50,632 bases of DNA from Vallitaleaceae bacterium (lineage in GTDB: Bacteria > Bacillota > Clostridia > Lachnospirales > Vallitaleaceae): positions 1 through 50,632 of the forward strand of contig JANQFZ010000044.1 of assembly GCA_028277605.1 (NCBI GenBank), read 5' to 3'. Below the pieces are notes generated by a model that was not told the origin of the DNA, ran no database searches, and was given only the letters and a program-made list of their open reading frames with translations. Position 1 is the first letter of the stretch, and each line of letters begins with the position of its first letter. A program made the translations under genes and the position numbers. Positions 42,895-50,390 of this stretch are shown one piece after another.

Positions 42895-44376
42895 TTGGCA
42901 GGTATTCAATTTACAGGTTTAGCATCAGGGCTGGATACAGAAAGTATCGTTCAAGAGTTAATGGCAGCAGAACGATTAAAGGTCGATAAGATTATCAAGA
43001 AAAAGATAAAATTAGAGTATAAAAAAGAAGTTTGGAACGATATGAATACCACACTATTCGATTTTTATAGTAATTCATTGTTTTATTTTAAATCTTCAGG
43101 TTCTTATCTTTTGAAAAATGTAAGCGGATTTAATCAGGATGAAATAGGTGTTTCTACTACGTCAAACGCTGCACAGGGAACACATACTATTAAGGTTAAC
43201 GTTATGGCAGAGGGAGTTAATTATACTTCAAAAAATGTATTGGATACAGTTACAACTTCTAAGGATTTGAGCTTTGATATCAGTGATGGAACAAAAACTG
43301 AAACAATATCTTTAGCTGCAGGCAGCTCGGTTTACCACTTAGTTAGTGCTATAAATAAATCGGACTTGCGTATTACAGCAAATTATGATAGTACATATAA
43401 TAAAATATTTATCAATACTACTGATACTGGTAGCTCAGCTAAAATTATAATTGATGATGCCTCATTAGATGCAGATGATAAAACGGCATTAATTGAATTA
43501 GGTCTTCACGATGGTGGGGGAGCATATGTATCAATAGATAAAGCGGGTGTTGATGCAAACTTTACCTATAATGGTGATAATTATATTTCAGAATCTAATA
43601 ATTTAACGATTAATGGAATGTCTTTTGAGTTTAAACAGGTTATGGCTGCTCAATCGGTTATAAATGTAACAACAGATGTAGAAGGTATCTATAATCAAAT
43701 AAAGGATTTCATCAATGATTATAACGAGTTGGTTGAAATAATCGATACAAAGATTAATGCAGAGTATAACAAGAGCTACGAGCCATTAACCCAAGAAGAA
43801 AAACAAGGTATGGATGATGAGTCTATTAAGGAGTGGGAGACTAGAATAAAAGACTCCATCTTAAGGCGCGATGATATACTCACCTCAATCAATTCTTCAA
43901 TGCGAGATATATTAACAATGAGTAGAGGGGTAGATAAGAGTAAGCTTCCAAGTGAATATCCAAATTTATCTGCTATCGGTATAGTAACTGGAAGCTGGAA
44001 TGAGAATGGTAAGCTACATATAGAAGGTGATATAGATGATCCTGTTTATGCTATTGAAAAAAATGAGCTAAGATTAGCGATTGAAGATAATCCGGAAAAG
44101 GTTGCACAGCTGATGACTGCTATTGGTGAGAAATTATATAGTGTTTTACATGAAAAGATGAAGTCAACCAAATTAAGCAGTGCTTTGACATTTTTTAACG
44201 ATAAAATGATAGATGATCAAATAGAAGATTATGAAGATGAGATTTACGACCTAGAAGAGCGTCTGCTTATCATAGAAGAACGTTACTATAGTCAATTCAC
44301 TGCAATGGAAAAAGCAATTCAGCAGATGAATAGTCAAAGCAGTTGGATAGCCGAGCAATTAGGAGGAGGCGCGTAA
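42895..44376 (+). CDS. fliD: Flagellar filament cap FliD (HAP2)
   Basis: A 493-residue cap protein. N-terminal FliD_N: IQFTGLASGLDTESIVQELMAAERLKVDKI. A mid-region flagellin hook IN-like motif occurs around TETISLAAGSSVYHLVSAINKSDLRITANYD. C-terminal FliD_C with coiled coil: DEIYDLEERLLIIEERYYSQFTAMEKAIQQMNSQSSWIAEQLGG. The start is a TTG, as often seen for FliD (MAGIQFTGLASGLD). fliS follows after one base. Confidence 0.95.
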   Translation: MAGIQFTGLASGLDTESIVQELMAAERLKVDKIIKKKIKLEYKKEVWNDMNTTLFDFYSNSLFYFKSSGSYLLKNVSGFNQDEIGVSTTSNAAQGTHTIKVNVMAEGVNYTSKNVLDTVTTSKDLSFDISDGTKTETISLAAGSSVYHLVSAINKSDLRITANYDSTYNKIFINTTDTGSSAKIIIDDASLDADDKTALIELGLHDGGGAYVSIDKAGVDANFTYNGDNYISESNNLTINGMSFEFKQVMAAQSVINVTTDVEGIYNQIKDFINDYNELVEIIDTKINAEYNKSYEPLTQEEKQGMDDESIKEWETRIKDSILRRDDILTSINSSMRDILTMSRGVDKSKLPSEYPNLSAIGIVTGSWNENGKLHIEGDIDDPVYAIEKNELRLAIEDNPEKVAQLMTAIGEKLYSVLHEKMKSTKLSSALTFFNDKMIDDQIEDYEDEIYDLEERLLIIEERYYSQFTAMEKAIQQMNSQSSWIAEQLGGGA

Positions 44377-44377
44377 A

Positions 44378-44806
44378 ATGAATAACACTAATAGCTATAA
44401 AACATACCAGAGTAATGCTGTGCTTACAGCTTCTCCTCAAGAACTAACGCTAATGTTATATAATGGTGCTGTGAAATTTTGCAATATAGCAATAAAAGCG
44501 ATTGAAGAAAAACATGTCGAGGTAGCTCATATTAATATTGTTAAAGTAGAAAATATCATGGAAGAATTTAGAGTGACGCTTGATAAGAAATATCCAATAT
44601 CTGAAAGTTTGATGACTATCTACGATTATATATCCAGTCGTTTAATGGAAGCTAACTTGAATAAAGATAAAGATGTACTCGAAGAGATACTTGGTTATCT
44701 TAGAGAGCTAAGAGATACATGGAAAGAAGCTATGAAACTTGCTAAAAACCCTAAGAGCAAGAGTGAATTACTAGATGGAAAAGTTATTCTAAAGAGTTTA
44801 AAATAG
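44378..44806 (+). CDS. fliS: Flagellin export chaperone FliS
   Basis: A 142-residue four-helix chaperone that binds the flagellin C-terminus. Signature residues: YKTYQSNAVLTASPQELTLMLYNGAVKFCNIAIKAIEEK, then YDYISSRLMEANLNKDKDVLEEILGYLRELRDTWKEAMKLA. GGAGGAGG of the ribosome site lies at the end of fliD, so the two are coupled. Confidence 0.96.
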   Translation: MNNTNSYKTYQSNAVLTASPQELTLMLYNGAVKFCNIAIKAIEEKHVEVAHINIVKVENIMEEFRVTLDKKYPISESLMTIYDYISSRLMEANLNKDKDVLEEILGYLRELRDTWKEAMKLAKNPKSKSELLDGKVILKSLK

Positions 44807-44874
44807 TTTTTATTATTTTTTTATTGTATTTAAGTGGAAAGTTGAGTTAATGACATTGTAAAGGGAGTGATACC

Positions 44875-45069
44875 TTGGATATAGCAGCAATTTCAACACT
44901 ACTATCGCAGCAAAAAGTTGCGCAACAAGAAAGTGTATCTATTATGAAAATGGCGATGAACACAGCCGAGCGAAATAATGCTAATTTAATCAATATAATG
45001 GATTCAGCAAAATCTCTAGAAACATCTGTAAGTCCTAATTTAGGGACGAGTATTGATGTGAGAGTATAA
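44875..45069 (+). CDS. YjfB-family putative motility protein
   Basis: 64 residues, short and helical: DIAAISTLLSQQKVAQQESVSIMKMAMNTAERNNANLI, the pattern of the YjfB_motility family found near flagellar genes in Bacillota. The start is TTG with AAGGGAG 8 bases before it. It lies 68 bases after fliS. No biochemical role is known to me. Confidence 0.75.
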   Translation: MDIAAISTLLSQQKVAQQESVSIMKMAMNTAERNNANLINIMDSAKSLETSVSPNLGTSIDVRV

Positions 45070-45126
45070 CCTTATACATAAAAGCTTTAAATAACTTTTC
45101 CATATAGTTATAATGTTCCATACTCT

Positions 45127-45156
45127 AAATGACTATATCTATAAAAGAAGTCATTT
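45127..45156 (+). terminator. Weak terminator after the YjfB-like gene
   Basis: An 8-bp stem (AAATGACT with AGTCATTT) and a 14-base loop. The T-run starts five bases later. Confidence 0.45.
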
Positions 45157-45216
45157 CACCTTTTTTTCTCTATTTAGGAGTATAGAATGTATTGTCATAA
45201 AATTGAGGGTGATACC

Positions 45217-45699
45217 ATGGATGAAATACAAACCTACATTAACATATTAACAGAATCACTAGATAAAAAAATAGAAATACTAAAACAATTATTAGAATTA
45301 ACAACTAACCAATCTCAACTGATATCAAAAGAAAAATTAGATTTAGACCAATTTGACCACATAATGGATAACAAATCCAAATGGATTGAAGAAATCAACT
45401 TACTCGATCATGGCTTCAGTTCAACTTACGATCGGGTTCGTCATGCACTAGTATCAAACAAAGCTAATTATAAAGAACCAATCAAAGGGCTGCAAGAAAA
45501 AGTTAGTATAGTATCAGAATTAACCGTTAACATACAAGTTGCAGAAGAAAGAAATAAAAATGATATACAAAGGCATCTTAAGAAAAACAAGAACAAAGTA
45601 AAGACTTTCAAAAAAAGCAGAAAAACAGCGAGTCAGTATTATAAAACAATGAACAACATGTACGGTAATGAATCCTATTTCATTGATAAGAAGAAATAA
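45217..45699 (+). CDS. FlgN/FliT-like coiled-coil protein, putative flagellar chaperone
   Basis: A 160-residue, almost entirely helical and charged protein: DEIQTYINILTESLDKKIEILKQLLELTTNQSQLI resembles the N-terminal helix of FlgN/FliT-type chaperones, and the tail (HLKKNKNKVKTFKKSRKTASQYYKTMNN) is strongly basic. The ATG at 45217 has GAGGGTGAT just upstream; the frame is open ten codons more. Position after fliD-fliS favours FliT, the FliD chaperone, but sequence alone does not separate the two. Confidence 0.65.
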   Translation: MDEIQTYINILTESLDKKIEILKQLLELTTNQSQLISKEKLDLDQFDHIMDNKSKWIEEINLLDHGFSSTYDRVRHALVSNKANYKEPIKGLQEKVSIVSELTVNIQVAEERNKNDIQRHLKKNKNKVKTFKKSRKTASQYYKTMNNMYGNESYFIDKKK

Positions 45700-45712
45700 T
45701 ATAAAGCAAAGC

Positions 45713-45742
45713 TTGACGAAACCTCCGATTATGTGATATAGT
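45713..45742 (+). promoter_or_regulatory. Sigma-A promoter of rpmG-secE-nusG
   Basis: TTGACG (45713-45718), an 18-base spacer, TATAGT (45737-45742), with a leader of about 80 bases. Confidence 0.6.
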
Positions 45743-45830
45743 GTATAAGCACAATTAGAGGGTTCTTTTTTTATGCCCAATTATTGTCGTTAATGTTTAT
45801 TGTGAGTTTGACTAAGTGGAGGTGGAAGTT

Positions 45831-45980
45831 GTGCGCGTTAAAATCACTTTAGCTTGTACAGAGTGTAAGCAGAGAAATTACAATACAACCAAAGATAAGA
45901 GACAACATCCAGAAAGACTGGAAACAAGCAAGTATTGCAAATTCTGTAAGAAGCACACGGTGCATAAGGAAACCAAGTAG
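45831..45980 (+). CDS. rpmG: 50S ribosomal protein L33
   Basis: A 49-residue ribosomal protein encoded from a GTG with GGAGGTGG 5 bases upstream. It reads [23 protein letters not shown], then [22 protein letters not shown]. Both zinc-binding pairs are present (CTEC and CKFC), so it is the C+ form rather than the zinc-independent form. It heads rpmG-secE-nusG as in most Bacillota; no tRNA-Trp gene lies between rpmG and secE. Confidence 0.95.
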   Translation: MRVKITLACTECKQRNYNTTKDKRQHPERLETSKYCKFCKKHTVHKETK

Positions 45981-46013
45981 GTTTCTTAAGAATTGTAAAG
46001 GAAGTGAAAAACC

Positions 46014-46211
46014 ATGGGTGAAAACACTGCTAAACAACCAAGTTTTTTTAAAAGCTTAAAAAAAGAATTCAAAAAAATTCTTTGGCCAGATGGTAGGACA
46101 TTAATAAAACAAACTTTTACTGTTATAACAATTTCGCTTATTGTTGGAGCGATAGTAGCACTAATAGACTTCTTATATAGCACAGGATTCAGTTTGCTGC
46201 TTGGAAATTAA
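46014..46211 (+). CDS. secE: Preprotein translocase subunit SecE
   Basis: 65 residues with the typical amphipathic segment and one transmembrane helix: FFKSLKKEFKKILWPDGRTLIKQTFTVITISLIVGAIVALIDFLYSTGF. SecE clamps the SecY channel. The W-P-x-x-x-x family motif is present. It lies 33 bases after rpmG, with AAGGAAG before the ATG. Confidence 0.95.
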   Translation: MGENTAKQPSFFKSLKKEFKKILWPDGRTLIKQTFTVITISLIVGAIVALIDFLYSTGFSLLLGN

Positions 46212-46233
46212 AGTATAAAGGATGATTAATTCA

Positions 46234-46752
46234 ATGGCAGAAGATGCTAAATGGTATGTTGTTCATACGTATTCTGGGTATGAAAACAAAGTAAAAGCAA
46301 ATATTGAAAAAATTATTGAAAACAGAAAGCTGCACGACCAGATTACAGAAGTTATTGTTCCACTGCACAAGGTATTAGAAGAAAAAAATGGGACACGCAA
46401 GGAAGTGCAGAAAAAGCTATTTCCAGGCTACGTATTAGTGAAAATGCTTATGAATGACGACACATGGTATGTTGTCAGAAATACAAGAGGTGTTACTGGA
46501 TTTGTTGGTCCAGGATCAAAGCCAGTTCCTTTATCTCCTGAAGAGATAAAAGATATGGGCATTGATTTAGAAGTTGTTAGAATCAATATTGAAATTGGTG
46601 AAACAGTAAAAGTGACAGATGGGCCATTTGAAGGTTCTGTAGGTGTCGTTAAAGAAATCCATGACCATAAGCAGACGGTGATAGTAAATCTTTCCATCTT
46701 TGGTAGAGAAACACCTGTAGAACTTGACTTTACAAGCATGGAAAAAATTTAA
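46234..46752 (+). CDS. nusG: Transcription termination/antitermination factor NusG
   Basis: 172 residues. NGN domain: KWYVVHTYSGYENKVKANIEKII, then KLFPGYVLVKMLMNDDTWYVVRNTRGVTGFVG. KOW domain: IGETVKVTDGPFEGSVGVVKEI. The ATG at 46234 is preferred because AAAGGATG lies 11 bases upstream, while the one at 46222 directly abuts that site. An L1-type leader element follows before rplK. Confidence 0.95.
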   Translation: MAEDAKWYVVHTYSGYENKVKANIEKIIENRKLHDQITEVIVPLHKVLEEKNGTRKEVQKKLFPGYVLVKMLMNDDTWYVVRNTRGVTGFVGPGSKPVPLSPEEIKDMGIDLEVVRINIEIGETVKVTDGPFEGSVGVVKEIHDHKQTVIVNLSIFGRETPVELDFTSMEKI

Positions 46753-46763
46753 TGAACCAAGCT

Positions 46764-46785
46764 CGTATGGCTTATTAAGCATACG
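46764..46785 (+). other. Hairpin between nusG and the L1-type element
   Basis: CGTATG paired with CATACG, with further CTT/AAG pairing inside. It lies directly before the L1-site mimic and may stack on it. No T-run follows. Confidence 0.5.
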
Positions 46786-46814
46786 GTGGGAGGGAATTTC
46801 CCGTAGGAGACCAC
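46786..46814 (+). promoter_or_regulatory. Ribosomal protein L1 binding-site mimic before rplK
   Basis: GTGGGAGGG at 46786-46794, a short loop, CCCG, then ACCAC at 46810-46814, giving two stacked stems (GTGG/CCAC and GGG/CCC) around an asymmetric loop. The GGUGGGAGG...ACCACC shape is that of the 23S rRNA helix-76 base bound by L1, which represses the L11-L1 mRNA in other bacteria. The ribosome site of rplK lies directly after it. Confidence 0.7.
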
Positions 46815-46835
46815 AATTTTAGGAGGTACGCTGAA

Positions 46836-47261
46836 ATGGCGAAAAAAGTAACAGGATTAATTAAATTACAAATACCAGCTGGAAAGGCTACGCCAGCACC
46901 ACCAGTAGGTCCTGCATTGGGACAGCATGGTGTTAATATTATGCAGTTTACAAAAGAGTTCAATGCAAAAACAGCAGATCAAGCGGGTATGATTATACCT
47001 GTAGTTATTACAGTATATCAAGATAGAAGCTTTAGCTTCATCACCAAAACACCACCTGCTGCAATTTTGCTAAAAAAAGCATGCAAAATCGATTCTGGTT
47101 CAGGAGAGCCAAACAAAACCAAAGTAGCGACCATATCCAAGGCTGAAGTTCAAAAGATAGCTGAATTAAAAATGCAAGACCTTAATGCAGGTTCTATAGA
47201 AGCTGCTATCAGCATGATATCAGGAACAGCTAGAAGTATGGGAATCGTAGTAGAAGACTAA
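46836..47261 (+). CDS. rplK: 50S ribosomal protein L11
   Basis: 141 residues at normal length. Signature: [37 protein letters not shown], and the C-terminal rRNA-binding domain [24 protein letters not shown] lies 8 bases before the ATG. Confidence 0.97.
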   Translation: MAKKVTGLIKLQIPAGKATPAPPVGPALGQHGVNIMQFTKEFNAKTADQAGMIIPVVITVYQDRSFSFITKTPPAAILLKKACKIDSGSGEPNKTKVATISKAEVQKIAELKMQDLNAGSIEAAISMISGTARSMGIVVED

Positions 47262-47471
47262 ACAACTATCTGTAATTGTAAATATTAGTTTATAATTAAT
47301 TTTGCAATGTAAAGCCAATAAGGTTGACTATACGATTAGAATTGTAACATTTGACGCATGGTGTAAAATGAATGTATTGTTAAGTAATCATAATAACAAA
47401 ATTATAGTAATAAGAGTATAATCATCAATTGGCAATGGTATAGAGTCAAAGGTGTATTGTACATTCTTACT

Positions 47472-47500
47472 GTGGGAGGGTTGACTCCCGATATGACCAC
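47472..47500 (+). promoter_or_regulatory. Second L1 binding-site mimic, before rplA
   Basis: GTGGGAGGG (47472-47480), CCCG (47487-47490) and GACCAC (47495-47500), directly followed by the rplA ribosome site AAGGAGGT. The paired segments are identical to those of the element before rplK while the loops differ, so the structure is conserved. Confidence 0.7.
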
Positions 47501-47514
47501 AAGGAGGTTTATAA

Positions 47515-48210
47515 ATGAAAAGAGGAAAAAGATATCAAGAAGCTGCTAAGCTTGTCGATAGAACGGTATTATATGATACTGAAGAAGCCTTTGATGTAAT
47601 TATCAAAGGAGCTAAAGCGAAATTTGATGAAACGGTTGAAGCACATATTAAACTAGGGGTAGATAGCCGTCATGCCGATCAGCAAGTTCGTGGTGCTGTT
47701 GTTCTTCCACATGGAACAGGTAAGAAAGTTAGAGTTCTAGTCTTCGCTAAAGGAGATAAAGCCGAAGAAGCTGAGCAAGCAGGAGCAGATTATGTAGGAG
47801 CAGAAGAATTGCTGCCAAAGATTCAAAACGAGGGCTGGTTAGATTTTGATGTGGTTGTAGCAACGCCTAACATGATGTCCGTTGTTGGACGTCTGGGACG
47901 TGTATTAGGACCAAAAGGTCTTATGCCTAATCCTAAAGCTGGAACGGTTACCATGGATGTCGCCAAAGCAATCAATGACATTAAAGCAGGTAAGATTGAA
48001 TATAGATTAGATAAAACCAATATCATTCACTGTCCAATAGGAAAAGTATCCTTTGGAATAGAAAAGCTAAAAGACAACTTCCACACTTTAATGAGCGCAA
48101 TTATAAAAGCAAAACCATCTGCTGCAAAAGGGCAGTATTTACGCAGTGTTGCAGTTAGTTCTACCATGGGTCCTGGTGTTAAAGTCAACCCAGCAAAGGT
48201 TGAAGAGTAA
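47515..48210 (+). CDS. rplA: 50S ribosomal protein L1
   Basis: A 231-residue L1 of normal length. Signatures: [70 protein letters not shown]. It binds the 23S L1 stalk and probably the two leader mimics upstream. It stands 253 bases from rplK, further than usual for these paired genes. Confidence 0.97.
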   Translation: MKRGKRYQEAAKLVDRTVLYDTEEAFDVIIKGAKAKFDETVEAHIKLGVDSRHADQQVRGAVVLPHGTGKKVRVLVFAKGDKAEEAEQAGADYVGAEELLPKIQNEGWLDFDVVVATPNMMSVVGRLGRVLGPKGLMPNPKAGTVTMDVAKAINDIKAGKIEYRLDKTNIIHCPIGKVSFGIEKLKDNFHTLMSAIIKAKPSAAKGQYLRSVAVSSTMGPGVKVNPAKVEE

Positions 48211-48238
48211 TTTACTTTTAGCTATTGGATAAACAGTC

Positions 48239-48338
48239 AAGGGTGAATAGTATTAGCTCCATAATCCATAGACGTCCATGTTTAGCAGGGGTTACGCTTC
48301 ACTCCTGTTACGCTGTGGTGCTAATACTATTCACCCTT
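48239..48338 (+). terminator. Terminator-like hairpin with a 62-base loop after rplA
   Basis: A perfect 19-bp stem (left arm 48239-48257 ending AGTATTAGC, right arm 48320-48338) encloses a 62-base loop containing GTTACGCT twice. The right arm continues into TTTC. The loop is far longer than in ordinary terminators. Confidence 0.7.
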
Positions 48339-48399
48339 TCTATAAAGCATGGCTAAATTTTTCTTTCAATTAATTTAGAATCAATATATAAGTATAGTG

Positions 48400-48428
48400 T
48401 TGACACATGGAAAAAAGCGTGATATAAT
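48400..48428 (+). promoter_or_regulatory. Consensus sigma-A promoter of rplJ-rplL
   Basis: Perfect TTGACA (48400-48405), 17 bases, perfect TATAAT (48423-48428), about 225 bases before rplJ. Confidence 0.92.
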
Positions 48429-48444
48429 ACGCTTGGTTTAAAAT

Positions 48445-48613
48445 TAAATCATTGCCGTAGACAGCAGGTGCCGTTAAGGCGTAATGGAAACAGCCTGCCG
48501 AGGAAGCTTTGTAAAGAATTTGAACATGTACCAGTATCACTTATGATATGTGTGCACGTACTATATAAACTTTACTAATTATACCTCTTCGTCTACAAAC
48601 GAAGAGGTTTTTT
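48445..48613 (+). ncRNA. L10 leader with attenuator hairpin
   Basis: The segment CCGTAGACAGCAGGTGCC...GCCTGCCGAGGA (about 48455-48513) is the conserved L10(L12)4-binding core of the ribosomal L10 leader, copying the L10 site of 23S rRNA. It is followed by a spacer with ATGATATG..CACGTAC pairing and a terminator: CCTCTTCGT/ACGAAGAGG (48584-48607) and six T. L10 excess would favour termination before rplJ. Confidence 0.88.
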
Positions 48614-48655
48614 CAATGTAAGCAGCGGCAATAACCTATCTAAGGAGGTGTTATC

Positions 48656-49216
48656 ATGCCAAAAATAGAGCAAAAACAAACCGTCGTTAATCAGATTAAA
48701 GAAAATTTAGATGGTGCATCATCGGTTGTATTAGTCGATTATCGTGGACTTACGGTTGAAGAAGATACCAAGCTTCGCAAAAGCCTTAGAGAAGCTAACG
48801 TGGTATACAGAGTATTTAAAAATACTATGATGCATTTTGCGTTTGAAGGTACTGAGTTTGATTCACTAAATCAACATTTAGAAGGACCTAGTGCTATAGC
48901 AATCAGCTACGAGGATCCAACGGCTGGACCAAGAGTTTTAAATCAATCAGCAAAAGACTTTGAGGCTTTAGAATTCAAAGCTGGTGTAGTAGAAGGAACC
49001 TATTATGATAATTCAGGTATTCAGGCAATTGCTTCTATACCACCAAGAGACGAATTGTTGTCCAAGTTATTAGGAAGCTTACAATCACCATTATCCAATT
49101 TTGCGCGTGTTGTTAAAGCAGTTGCGGATAAGGTAGAAGAAGGCGGATTAGAAACCGCTGCATCTTTAGCGGTTGAAAAAACCGAAGCTAATGAAAGTGA
49201 AACAACAGAAGCATAA
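48656..49216 (+). CDS. rplJ: 50S ribosomal protein L10
   Basis: A 186-residue stalk base protein. KQTVVNQIKENLDGASSVVLVDYRGLTVEEDTKLRKSLREANVVYRVFKNTMMHFA is the family N-terminus; the C-terminal helix FARVVKAVADK binds L7/L12 dimers. An acidic tail (about 160-186) is longer than in many homologues. AAGGAGGTG precedes the ATG. Confidence 0.97.
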   Translation: MPKIEQKQTVVNQIKENLDGASSVVLVDYRGLTVEEDTKLRKSLREANVVYRVFKNTMMHFAFEGTEFDSLNQHLEGPSAIAISYEDPTAGPRVLNQSAKDFEALEFKAGVVEGTYYDNSGIQAIASIPPRDELLSKLLGSLQSPLSNFARVVKAVADKVEEGGLETAASLAVEKTEANESETTEA

Positions 49217-49245
49217 TATTATAATAAATTCGGAGGTGTACGATA

Positions 49246-49620
49246 ATGGCAAAATTATCAACAAGTGAAATTATTGATGCTATTAAAGAATTATCAGTAT
49301 TAGAATTAAATGATTTAGTAAAAGCATGTGAAGAAGAATTTGGCGTATCAGCAGCAGCAGGTGTTGTTATGGCAGCTCCTGGCGCAGCAGCAGGTGCGGC
49401 AGAAGAAAAAACAGAGTTTGATGTTGAGTTAACAGCAGCAGGCTCACAAAAAATTAAAGTTATCAAAGCGGTTAGAGAGATTACTGGCTTAGGCTTAAAA
49501 GAAGCTAAAACTTTAGTTGAAGAAGCTCCAAAAGTTGTTAAAGAAGGAGTTTCTAAAGAAGAAGCTGAAGAATTAAAAGGTAAATTAGAAGACGTTGGTG
49601 CTTCTGTTACTTTGAAGTAA
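49246..49620 (+). CDS. rplL: 50S ribosomal protein L7/L12
   Basis: A 124-residue stalk protein. N-terminal dimer domain ([32 protein letters not shown]), Ala-rich hinge, and C-terminal factor-binding domain ([67 protein letters not shown]). GGAGGTG precedes the ATG. rpoB, the usual next gene, does not begin within the remaining 1.0 kb. Confidence 0.98.
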   Translation: MAKLSTSEIIDAIKELSVLELNDLVKACEEEFGVSAAAGVVMAAPGAAAGAAEEKTEFDVELTAAGSQKIKVIKAVREITGLGLKEAKTLVEEAPKVVKEGVSKEEAEELKGKLEDVGASVTLK

Positions 49621-49735
49621 CATCAAATATATTCTTTAATAGTCATACTATAATGTAACATTAGTTATGAATGTTCCGTTTAGAAATTGATATTTAGGAT
49701 AAAATACAATTAGATATAATAATTATGAATTTAGG

Positions 49736-49763
49736 TTGACTCATTGTTTAAAAAGGTTACAAT
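49736..49763 (+). promoter_or_regulatory. Promoter-like sequence downstream of rplL
   Basis: TTGACT (49736-49741), 16 bases, TACAAT (49758-49763). The predicted start is near 49770 and the next hairpin ends at about 49849, so the transcript would be about 80 bases. A 9-bp inverted repeat, TTTAGGTTG (49730-49738) and CAACCTAAA (49779-49787), brackets it. Confidence 0.5.
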
Positions 49764-49782
49764 AAGTAGACAGTTTAACAAC

Positions 49783-49875
49783 CTAAACTTTAATGATTAG
49801 TATTATAAGAGCTTTTAAGACTTCTATAAGATGTTTAAAAAGCTCTTTTAATATGTCCTTAATACTCTTTATCAC
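49783..49875 (-). CDS. Possible 30-residue cationic amphipathic peptide
   Basis: A GTG-started frame of 30 codons with a textbook ribosome site, AGGAGGTG (49881-49888), 5 bases upstream. The product begins MIKSIKDILKEL and ends LIILIIKV. Hydrophobic residues recur every three to four positions (Ile2, Ile5, Ile8, Leu9, Leu12, Phe13, Leu16, Ile17, Leu20, Leu23, Ile24), and the opposite face carries six Lys, two Glu, one Asp and one His: a strongly amphipathic helix with net charge near +3 and a hydrophobic C-terminus. This resembles phenol-soluble-modulin, bacteriocin or type I toxin peptides in shape, not in recognised sequence. No clear promoter was found on its strand. It overlaps a hairpin that may simply be the rplL terminator, so coding is unproven. 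Confidence 0.4.
   Translation of the reverse strand: MIKSIKDILKELFKHLIEVLKALIILIIKV
49807..49849 (+). terminator. Hairpin after rplL, probable operon terminator
   Basis: A 10-bp stem (AAGAGCTTTT with AAAAGCTCTT) with a 21-base loop, then TT-AATAT. It would end the rplJ-rplL transcript and also any RNA begun at the promoter just upstream. Confidence 0.65.
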
Positions 49876-49982
49876 TTATTCACCTCCTCTACTTATATAA
49901 CTTCTCGGAGTATTAACTAAGAGTAGAAACTGAAAAATGACTGTGGATAATAGTATTAATAGAGAAAAATAAGCATAATAAA

Positions 49983-50011
49983 TTGACATAACGTTCGCTA
50001 TGCTTTAAAAT
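49983..50011 (+). promoter_or_regulatory. Promoter of a possible small RNA
   Basis: Perfect TTGACA (49983-49988), a 17-base spacer and TAAAAT (50006-50011). Confidence 0.6.
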
Positions 50012-50017
50012 GGGGAT

Positions 50018-50165
50018 TTGTGTTTGTACTAAGCATCGTTCTTAGTAAATAGTTTCTGAAATGTCTCAGATGAAGGCATTTCTCATGCATCAAAATGCTG
50101 TAACATCATGATTGCATAGAGGCGGCAATACCACATCTTAGAAGAGTGGTGTTTGCCGCCTTTGA
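50018..50165 (+). ncRNA. Candidate structured small RNA of about 145 bases
   Basis: It starts about seven bases after a good promoter and ends at a strong G/C-rich hairpin (GGCGGCAA at 50121-50128 with TTGCCGCC at 50153-50160, plus inner ACCAC/GTGGT) followed by TTTG. Inside are further hairpins: TACTAAG/CTTAGTA with a 7-base loop, and AAATG/CATTT. No ribosome site with an open frame is present. I do not recognise a known RNA family. It could also be an untranslated leader for a gene destroyed by the insertion downstream. Confidence 0.4.
50121..50163 (+). terminator. G/C-rich terminator
   Basis: Stem GGCGGCAA/TTGCCGCC with an inner ACCAC/GTGGT pairing and a short T tract. It stands out from the A/T-rich surroundings. 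Confidence 0.75.
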
Positions 50166-50177
50166 ATTGATAATCAT

Positions 50178-50390
50178 TTACTGACGTTTATTAGAGCGTT
50201 CAACAGAAGTTCTTCTGTCGTATTCTTTTTTCCATGCTTTGCTATCTCTGGGAGGTAGATTAATCAATCTAGGATTATCCTTTGAACGGTTCTGCCATAA
50301 AAACAACCAACTCTACGATTGGCTTTAGGACATCTATATTTGGCACGATGTTTTGCTATTTCGTGACCATCACGATGCATAAGTAAAACC
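50178..50390 (-). mobile_element. Transposase C-terminal remnant (IS1182-like DDE family)
   Basis: Reading the minus strand from about 50390: MHRDGHEIAKHRAKYRCPKA and CFYGRTVQ, then after a one-base frame change at about 50278-50286, KDNPRLINLPPRDSKAWKKE and RRTSVERSNKRQ followed by a stop at 50178. The K-Y-R-C-P, G-R-T-V, W-K-x-x-Y and R-T-S-V-E-R-x-N blocks are those of the C-terminal part of IS1182/IS5-superfamily transposases. The N-terminal catalytic part is missing, so this is an old relic. Confidence 0.75.

Noticed and set aside
45743..45830. A tRNA gene between the promoter and rpmG
   Set aside because: No cloverleaf, no T-loop TTCRA motif and no CCA-like acceptor; the segment is only an mRNA leader.
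46428..46782. Minus-strand frames opposite nusG
   Set aside because: Antisense to a core gene with normal codon structure; no start signals.
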